Both the position numbers and the translations under genes were made by a program. DNA of 44,124 nucleotides from a virus, in IMG/VR virus record IMGVR_UViG_3300028197_000033, positions 1-44,124 of that record; one strand, written 5' to 3'. Of this stretch, positions 40,368-44,124 are shown piece by piece. How positions within the stretch are numbered: the first letter of the stretch is position 1; every line of letters begins with the position of its first letter. Below the pieces are notes generated by a model that did not search any database, was not told where the DNA came from, and worked only from the letters and a program-made list of their open reading frames with translations.

Positions 40368-40905
40368 GATGTGGATTGTTTATGTTGTGGGGTACATCAA
40401 AGACTAAAGATATTCTATCAACATCTCCTATGTTTATAGCACCGTGTTTTATTTTGTTATTGAACCAGAAGAATGTGCCTGGTTCAACAATCATAGTCTC
40501 ATCACCAACATAATACTGATAACGAGATTGTAGTGATAAATGATATCTATCTTTCTGCAAATAGTATGTTCCCTCATCAATATGCATATTAACAGAATCA
40601 CCTGGTTTTAATCTAAAGAATGCTGCACGACCTGTAGCATTGATATGGTTTTCCTTCAGAAACTTTCTCACCTCACTATAGTGTGAATATAGAGGAGTTT
40701 CTTGTTGTTTGTCTATATTCTTTGGATTATCTCCACGTCCTACTTTTGCCCATACCAGTGGCAAAAATCCATATGGGTCTTTATCACCACCAACACGATT
40801 AGGATTAAGCGATGATACCCAATCCCAATCATTATAGTTATCATAAACCTGATCTAAGATTGGTTTAGGATCTATTCCAGTTTTTATGATAACTATGTTC
40901 TTCAT
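40339..40905 (-). CDS. Aspartyl/asparaginyl beta-hydroxylase-like oxygenase
   Basis: 188 aa. The C-terminal half has the double-stranded beta-helix marks of this 2-oxoglutarate/Fe(II) family: HID (His108, Asp110), RYHLSLQ, PGTFFWFNNKIKHGAINIG with His154 as third metal ligand, and DRISLVFDV with Arg164 as likely 2-oxoglutarate contact. The N-terminal half is more divergent. The family hydroxylates protein or small-molecule side chains; cyanophages often carry members but substrates are unknown. Its 5' end overlaps the upstream 53-aa gene by four bases. Confidence 0.78.
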   Translation of the reverse strand: MKNIVIIKTGIDPKPILDQVYDNYNDWDWVSSLNPNRVGGDKDPYGFLPLVWAKVGRGDNPKNIDKQQETPLYSHYSEVRKFLKENHINATGRAAFFRLKPGDSVNMHIDEGTYYLQKDRYHLSLQSRYQYYVGDETMIVEPGTFFWFNNKIKHGAINIGDVDRISLVFDVPHNINNPHHEIQCAEGF

Positions 40906-41063
40906 GAACTTAAAACTTTATCATACAATTTATCAAATATTTCTTTGTCATAGTCAGCATGACCAGAATCAATACCGTGTTCCCACACATCAATCATAAT
41001 TTCTTGAAGAAGAACAAGTTCTTCATAGTCAAGATTGGAAACAGAAAGTGTAGTTGTCATCAT
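40902..41063 (-). CDS. Small acidic helical protein
   Basis: 53 aa: MMTTTLSVSNLDYEELVLLQ then EIMIDVWEHGIDSGHADYDKEIFDKLYDKVLSS. Helix-rich and acidic, like other small cyanophage proteins. The ATG pair begins just after the preceding stop (TAACATGATG). An upstream in-frame start would lie within the previous gene. Function unknown. Confidence 0.66.
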   Translation of the reverse strand: MMTTTLSVSNLDYEELVLLQEIMIDVWEHGIDSGHADYDKEIFDKLYDKVLSS

Positions 41064-41064
41064 G

Positions 41065-41244
41065 TTAGTTAGTGGCGTAGGTTTGTGCGATTGCATCAGA
41101 CTTGAAGCGTCTGCATAACTTAAACAAGAGTTTCAAATCATCCTTAATAACATAACGGAACGAATCTGATTCGATCACAAAGTTACCATCTTCTAACCAT
41201 ACTTGTGGAAGTTGTTTCTTGTAGATTGGGAAGTCAGTTGGCAT
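41065..41244 (-). CDS. Small protein, unknown
   Basis: 59 aa: MPTDFPIYKKQLPQVWLEDG, NFVIESDSFRYVIKDDLKLLFKLCRRFKSDAIAQTYATN. Beta hairpin followed by a basic helix. It lies downstream of a region able to form alternative hairpins, so expression may be controlled at the RNA level. Its stop is followed directly by the next ATG. Confidence 0.64.
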   Translation of the reverse strand: MPTDFPIYKKQLPQVWLEDGNFVIESDSFRYVIKDDLKLLFKLCRRFKSDAIAQTYATN

Positions 41245-41268
41245 AATGATAGTTAGAAGAATGAATAA

Positions 41269-41317
41269 TGAAGTGATTAGAAGGTCTTAATCACTTCATT
41301 CAGTGAGGTGATTAAGA
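41269..41317 (-). promoter_or_regulatory. Alternative-hairpin leader (attenuator-like)
   Basis: One segment, TCTTAATCAC/TAATCACTTCA (41285-41298), can pair with GTGATTAAGA on one side (41308-41317, 10 bp) or TGAAGTGATTA on the other (41269-41279, 11 bp, 8-base loop), but not both. It sits between the stop of the 82-aa gene and the ATG of the 59-aa gene. There is no T-run after either stem. Confidence 0.55.
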
Positions 41318-41325
41318 TGTCTTTA

Positions 41326-41574
41326 TCAACCAACACATGCCATGGGAGCATACTCAGAGCGTGGCATCTGATCAAGGTTAAGGTCAGTTACTTCTGCACC
41401 GTTAGCAATGCGTGACTCCCACTCATTACGTGCTGTGAGCATAGTCACAGTGCTGTAAGACTTAGCACCGTTATCAATGAATGTGACACGTTTGTTGAAA
41501 CGTTTGACACCCTCGTCAGCGATAAATGCTTCAGGGAAGAAATCAACGATGGTTGCGTTTGTGGTGACTTGCAT
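41326..41574 (-). CDS. Conserved small protein
   Basis: 82 aa: MQVTTNATIVDFFPEAFIAD, then KRFNKRVTFIDNGAKSYSTVTMLTARNEWESRIANGAEVTDLNLDQM. Beta strands early, helical middle. Start chosen 10 bases after the GAGAGG of the repeated cassette. The motif VTFIDNGAKSYSTVTMLTARNEWE is not one I can name. Function unknown. Confidence 0.68.
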   Translation of the reverse strand: MQVTTNATIVDFFPEAFIADEGVKRFNKRVTFIDNGAKSYSTVTMLTARNEWESRIANGAEVTDLNLDQMPRSEYAPMACVG

Positions 41575-41599
41575 GGGTGGTGTTCCTCTCAACATGGCT

Positions 41600-41643
41600 A
41601 ATATACCACCGCCTAAGGGGTCTGGGAGCGTCTGTGTGACACT
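41600..41643 (-). promoter_or_regulatory. Promoter, cassette copy
   Basis: -10 TATATT then AGCCATGTTGAGAGGAACACC, identical to the copy at 40061-40087. The -35 position reads CTCCCA, a poor match. AGTGTCAC lies at 41636-41643, core 33 bp from the -10. It drives the 82-aa gene. Confidence 0.7.
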
Positions 41644-41655
41644 TTATTCACTGGT

Positions 41656-41865
41656 CTAGTCTAGACTAAGAGAATCCTCATCAATAACGGAATTCAATGT
41701 GTTATCTTTTAATACACTATTAGCATGATCACTAATAATTTTTGTGATCTCTTCTTCTGATAATGTATTCAACCAAGACCACATAGGATCTTCACGATCC
41801 CACTCCATTGTAAATGTTCCGTCTTTGTTTTCTTTAACTTTCAGACTATCCGTGGGAACTGTCAT
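41656..41865 (-). CDS. Conserved small acidic protein
   Basis: 69 aa. MTVPTDSLKVKENKDGTFTMEWDREDPMWSWLNTLSEEEITKIISDHA is a pattern I recall from cyanophage small proteins: two beta strands (KENxDGTFTxEWD), then a Trp-containing loop and an acidic helix. Start overlaps the end of the upstream gene by four bases. Last gene of a seven-gene overlapping operon. Function unknown. Confidence 0.72.
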   Translation of the reverse strand: MTVPTDSLKVKENKDGTFTMEWDREDPMWSWLNTLSEEEITKIISDHANSVLKDNTLNSVIDEDSLSLD

Positions 41866-42122
41866 AGTTTTACTCCCATGGTAGCACCATTAACAACTGT
41901 AGTATAGAGATGTAATGTGCCCTCTTGTTCACACTTAAGATGCCATCGAGTCATAACAACAACACCGTCTTTAGTTGCACCAGTCATCATCTTACGTCCT
42001 AATTTAGTCATAGTAGAGAATAATCCATATCTACTCTTCCAAACATAGAAAACGTCGTCAATAAGTTCTGCACCTTCAGGTACAATAACTTCTGGATCAA
42101 TAGGTTCAATTGGGGATGTCAT
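41862..42122 (-). CDS. Small beta-rich protein
   Basis: 86 aa from MTSPIEPIDPEVIVPEGAEL, with DDVFYVWKSRYGLFSTMTKLGRKMMTGATKDGVVVMTRWHLKCEQEG. Start at the internal ATG; a TTG 30 bases earlier is possible but lies in the upstream gene. Predicted beta barrel with a basic patch (KLGRKM). Not recognised. Confidence 0.68.
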   Translation of the reverse strand: MTSPIEPIDPEVIVPEGAELIDDVFYVWKSRYGLFSTMTKLGRKMMTGATKDGVVVMTRWHLKCEQEGTLHLYTTVVNGATMGVKL

Positions 42123-42333
42123 TGTCTTCAGGCGGTTTTTTATTAAATCCAAAAGGTCCTACTTTAGTTTCAGATCTTTTCTTCATAACAACACCAGCAA
42201 GAGACTCCATAATTTTAAGGACATCTTTAGCTTCCGCACCTTCACCAAGTTCTTTGGCAACATAAAAATACTTATCAAAGAACTCTTGACCATGTTCTTT
42301 ATAGTCTTCAACTGTAATTGGCTTATCTTTCAT
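42106..42333 (-). CDS. Small helical protein
   Basis: 75 aa: MKDKPITVEDYKEHGQEFFD, KYFYVAKELGEGAEAKDVLKIMESLAGVVMKKRSETKVGPFGFNKKPPEDN. Three helices, ending in a basic/proline tail. Overlaps its upstream neighbour by 11 bases and its downstream neighbour by 17. Resembles conserved small cyanophage proteins of unknown role. Confidence 0.7.
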   Translation of the reverse strand: MKDKPITVEDYKEHGQEFFDKYFYVAKELGEGAEAKDVLKIMESLAGVVMKKRSETKVGPFGFNKKPPEDNDIPN

Positions 42334-42460
42334 TGTTTTGTTTAGAATTTAGTTTAATTTGTGGTTTAGCATGAAGTTGCTTGAGTGCTTCAATAGTTTC
42401 AGGAGTTTCTTCCCACTCCCATTGTTGATCATGTTTATTTTTAAATGATTTCTTACCCAT
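42323..42460 (-). CDS. Tiny basic protein
   Basis: 45 aa: MGKKSFKNKHDQQWEWEETP, ETIEALKQLHAKPQIKLNSKQNNER. Basic ends with an acidic/Trp middle. Overlaps the preceding gene by eight bases and the following by 11, the tight packing typical of this operon, which supports it despite its size. Confidence 0.6.
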   Translation of the reverse strand: MGKKSFKNKHDQQWEWEETPETIEALKQLHAKPQIKLNSKQNNER

Positions 42461-42605
42461 TTAATAAATCCAGTTGTCTTTCTAATTCTACACGAATACT
42501 GTGTAAATGTCCATAGATATATGTTTTCCATTCATTATCACCAGTCAAGTCCATAATATTATCTACATCTTCTATTGCAAGTAACAATTTAGTTATCTGA
42601 TCCAT
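42453..42605 (-). CDS. Tiny helical protein
   Basis: 50 aa: MDQITKLLLAIEDVDNIMDL, TGDNEWKTYIYGHLHSIRVELERQLDLLNG. Two amphipathic helices with an NEWKTYIYGHLHSIR middle. Starts 17 bases before the end of the membrane-protein gene. A longer reading frame in another register covers this place but has no codon overlap logic and no ribosome-binding site. Function unknown. Confidence 0.62.
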   Translation of the reverse strand: MDQITKLLLAIEDVDNIMDLTGDNEWKTYIYGHLHSIRVELERQLDLLNG

Positions 42606-42816
42606 AATTGTTTCCCTGATGTTTTTTTAAATCTTGGTTGATTTTCCATTGTGAATACATCAATATTGGATATAATGTAATCATCAGTTTAAATCTTTTT
42701 AGATTGATTACAAATAATTTATATTGTAAATCAATGTACATACCTACGTTAGGATCAATAATTATTAGTGCGATTAACAAAACAAATAGCGTTGTCCCCA
42801 CATAATAAAATTTCAT
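42589..42816 (-). CDS. Small membrane protein
   Basis: 75 aa: MKFYYVGTTLFVLLIALIII, then DPNVGMYIDLQYKLFVINLKRFKLMITLYPILMYSQWKINQDL. One strong N-terminal span and a weaker second hydrophobic segment, with basic residues between. ATG overlaps the upstream stop (ATGA). Probably inner-membrane; function unknown. Confidence 0.68.
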   Translation of the reverse strand: MKFYYVGTTLFVLLIALIIIDPNVGMYIDLQYKLFVINLKRFKLMITLYPILMYSQWKINQDLKKHQGNNYGSDN

Positions 42817-42998
42817 GAATGAAACTCCTTATTTCTTAGCGAATCTAAGTAAGATAAAACCTCAGTTCTCCACTCCATAAGTTCATGATAACACTGTTGA
42901 TTATGGGCGCATTGTCTAAGTTGATGATCTGGTTTTAATACACTTTCATAAAACAAATTAAATGCATCACGTCGCTTTAAGTTCTTAGTCTCATCCAT
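42813..42998 (-). CDS. Small helical protein, operon start
   Basis: 61 aa: MDETKNLKRRDAFNLFYESV, LKPDHQLRQCAHNQQCYHELMEWRTEVLSYLDSLRNKEFHS. Helical with a CAHNQQC motif that could bind a metal or form a disulfide. First gene after a terminator, so it should begin the seven-gene operon running to 41656. Function unknown. Confidence 0.66.
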   Translation of the reverse strand: MDETKNLKRRDAFNLFYESVLKPDHQLRQCAHNQQCYHELMEWRTEVLSYLDSLRNKEFHS

Positions 42999-43030
42999 GA
43001 TTTTTATTTCTAATTCTTTTTAGCTATAAT

Positions 43031-43055
43031 AAAAAACCCCCTATTGGGGGGTTTA
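43031..43055 (-). terminator. Rho-independent terminator
   Basis: Minus strand CCCCC-AATA-GGGGG followed by TTTTTTATT. Strong GC stem and U-run. It should end transcripts from the two genes to its right and insulates the 42998-41656 operon. Confidence 0.88.
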
Positions 43056-43071
43056 AAGACTATGTAATTTA

Positions 43072-43157
43072 TGGTAAAGTTTTTAATCTCAAAACTTCCA
43101 ATGAATAATTGTGTTCAGTGAACACCGGGTAATTAAACCTCTCGCTGGACTTTACCA
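43072..43157 (-). ncRNA. Structured RNA element before a terminator
   Basis: Nine-base arms TGGTAAAGT and ACTTTACCA enclose 68 bases that hold a 15-base palindrome GTGTTCAGTGAACAC (43111-43125). A second stem AAGTTTT/AAAACTT (43077-43083 with 43091-43097) competes with the outer stem. It begins within the stop of the 60-aa gene and ends 17 bases before the terminator. It does not have tRNA arms. Could be a regulatory leader, 3'-derived small RNA, or attenuator. Confidence 0.45.
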
Positions 43158-43334
43158 CTCTTCTGTGTCAAAATCAGGGGAATGATGACGATTCCACCTT
43201 TTCTTCCCAGAAATCTTGTATCCCGTCATTTGTTCTTCAAATTCACATTCTGCATTAATTGCTTCATTGATTTTGTCACTTCGATCACTGTCACGGTTTC
43301 GGATACTGGAATACTTACGATGTGTTCTAGCCAT
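43152..43334 (-). CDS. Small basic/acidic hypothetical protein
   Basis: 60 aa: MARTHRKYSSIRNRDSDRSD, then KINEAINAECEFEEQMTGYKISGKKRWNRHHSPDFDTEEW. Arg-rich N-terminus, basic HH patch near the end, acidic tail. A GGAGG ribosome-binding site precedes the ATG by about 12 bases. Its stop codon is part of the structured element downstream. Function unknown. Confidence 0.68.
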   Translation of the reverse strand: MARTHRKYSSIRNRDSDRSDKINEAINAECEFEEQMTGYKISGKKRWNRHHSPDFDTEEW

Positions 43335-43356
43335 CTCTACTAATTTTCCTCCTTAG

Positions 43357-43518
43357 TTATTCGTAAAAAGATTCAAAAACATAGTCATGTTCATGTTGTA
43401 CATCATCTTGGAGATCAACATCATTATTTATTTTGTTTTTTTCAAATCGACGATAGTAGTCATCAAGTTGGATCTCAGATCTTATTTCGTCAATAATAGA
43501 ACGTTTACTAGAGATCAT
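43357..43518 (-). CDS. Small acidic protein
   Basis: 53 aa: MISSKRSIIDEIRSEIQLDD, YYRRFEKNKINNDVDLQDDVQHEHDYVFESFYE. Acidic and Tyr-rich. The frame is open upstream to 43584 but that part contains a consensus-like promoter, so I chose this ATG. Leader of about 20 bases. Not recognised. Confidence 0.66.
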   Translation of the reverse strand: MISSKRSIIDEIRSEIQLDDYYRRFEKNKINNDVDLQDDVQHEHDYVFESFYE

Positions 43519-43543
43519 TGTGATTTCTCTGATGTACATGTAT

Positions 43544-43572
43544 ATAGTACAACACCCCATGACTTTTGTCAA
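43544..43572 (-). promoter_or_regulatory. Consensus-like sigma70 promoter
   Basis: Minus strand TTGACA (43567-43572), 17 bp, TACTAT (43544-43549). Six of six and five of six bases match. It precedes the 53-aa acidic gene by about 25 bases. Confidence 0.82.
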
Positions 43573-43584
43573 GTGGCTCGTCAT

Positions 43585-43728
43585 TTATTCAACCATCAGA
43601 GATCTAATCCACTCATCAAATTCTTCCCCAATAGAAATAGCGTCTTCAAATCTTCCCTCATCAATAAGGAATTCTAATCTTTCTGTTCTCTCTTTGAGGA
43701 TTTGTTCGATGAATTGTTTATCAGCCAT
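43585..43728 (-). CDS. Tiny acidic helical protein
   Basis: 47 aa: MADKQFIEQILKERTERLEF, LIDEGRFEDAISIGEEFDEWIRSLMVE. Two or three acidic helices, like small host-factor binders. Overlaps the end of the zinc-ribbon-like gene by eight bases. Function unknown. Confidence 0.66.
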   Translation of the reverse strand: MADKQFIEQILKERTERLEFLIDEGRFEDAISIGEEFDEWIRSLMVE

Positions 43729-43990
43729 TATATGGTGTCCATTTTCCTATCGGACAAGATGCTTTTTTTAATCTAGTTTTAGCAGACATAAAGCATCCAC
43801 ATTGCCTGCATTGAGTCGTAGATCTAACAAAATCCGGACATGTATTGCATGTAGATAATCTTTCATTAACAATATTACTAGGGCAAAATATATTTTTACC
43901 TTTTGACATGTCACCAACTGAGTCTACAATAGTATTAGATAATCCTTGCAACTGTTGTAGAACTCTGTTTTTGAGATCTTGTTCGTTCAT
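43721..43990 (-). CDS. Zinc-ribbon-like small protein
   Basis: 89 aa. The C-terminal half has CNTCPDF, then CRQCGCF and a final CPIGKW: four or more Cys in CxxC pairs as in small zinc ribbons of T4-like cyanophages. The N-terminal half is helical (DLKNRVLQQLQGLSNTIVDSV). It probably binds zinc and mediates protein or nucleic-acid contact. ATG overlaps the upstream stop by one base (TAATG), so both are translated together. Confidence 0.75.
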   Translation of the reverse strand: MNEQDLKNRVLQQLQGLSNTIVDSVGDMSKGKNIFCPSNIVNERLSTCNTCPDFVRSTTQCRQCGCFMSAKTRLKKASCPIGKWTPYNG

Positions 43991-44124
43991 TAACTAAGTA
44001 CTTCAGCAACTGCTTCTGCTGATGCTTCAGGTTCTGCTGGTGTTTCTTCTTCAGTCGTTTCAGGTTCTGGTGCGAGAATACCAATACCCTCGATTGCACC
44101 TTGGAGTTTAACGTAAAGTTCTTT
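43990..44124 (-). CDS. C-terminal end of a protein, start beyond window
   Basis: 44 visible residues: KELYVKLQGAIEGIGILAPE then an acidic Glu/Pro/Ala-rich tail (PETTEEETPAEPEASAEAVAEVLS). The tail is disordered. The family cannot be judged from this part. The reading frame is open to the right edge and ends at the ATG of the zinc-ribbon-like gene. Confidence 0.7.
   Translation of the reverse strand, partial: KELYVKLQGAIEGIGILAPEPETTEEETPAEPEASAEAVAEVLS

Noticed and set aside
42349-42531. 60-codon minus-strand frame
   Set aside because: It overlaps two tightly packed small genes in another frame that have better starts and overlap logic.
43072-43157. tRNA-like fold suggested by closing 9-bp stem and length of 86 bases
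   Set aside because: No T-arm, D-arm or anticodon arm pattern on either strand.

Overview
The window looks like part of a T4-like myovirus genome, most probably a marine cyanophage of the Synechococcus/Prochlorococcus type. The evidence is the T4-style virion cassette, read right to left: PAAR spike tip, gp25, gp6, gp7, gp8, a gp10-like DUF4815 protein, then neck proteins gp13 and gp14. It is joined to a dense field of tiny genes of the kind found in cyanophage accessory regions. Every gene I can support is on the minus strand. No photosynthesis gene, tRNA, rRNA, integrase, IS element or CRISPR array is visible. Host assignment is inference; the T4-like assignment is firm.

Layout. (1) 1-31.5 kb: AT-rich late virion genes, several of them giant (3926, 2155 and 1269 codons). 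They form baseplate wedges, the spike tip, a fibre-like protein and the neck. Short gaps carry copies of a T4-type late promoter, (T/G/A)ATAAATA. (2) 31.5-34.6 kb: a string of 42-108-aa proteins, partly GC-richer, mostly behind sigma70-like promoters. One has an AbrB-like look. (3) 34.6-35.03 kb: a non-coding region with six phased AT-rich 14-mers, a repeat-rich GC segment and three DnaA-box-like 9-mers, which resembles a bacterial-type replication origin. (4) 35.0-38.5 kb: three small overlapping genes, a GIY-YIG plus ParB-like fusion protein and an SF2 helicase. (5) 38.5-44.1 kb: small, often membrane-bound or acidic proteins in overlapping operons, a 2-oxoglutarate oxygenase-like protein, and a zinc-ribbon-like protein at the right edge.

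Regulation is unusually readable. Structural genes follow late-promoter octamers. Accessory genes follow host-like promoters of two kinds. Some have a good TTGACA-like -35 box at 17 bp. Others mostly have a poor -35 but share a motif, AA(C/G)TGTC(A/C)CAC, whose core lies 32-34 bp upstream of the -10. Two such promoters share an identical 27-bp promoter-plus-ribosome-binding-site cassette, with diverged copies at others. Two intergenic regions can form mutually exclusive RNA hairpins, one of them just before a clear rho-independent terminator.

The most novel-looking items are the origin-like region at 34.65-35.03 kb, the common motif of the accessory promoters, and the GIY-YIG/ParB nuclease-like protein next to the helicase.
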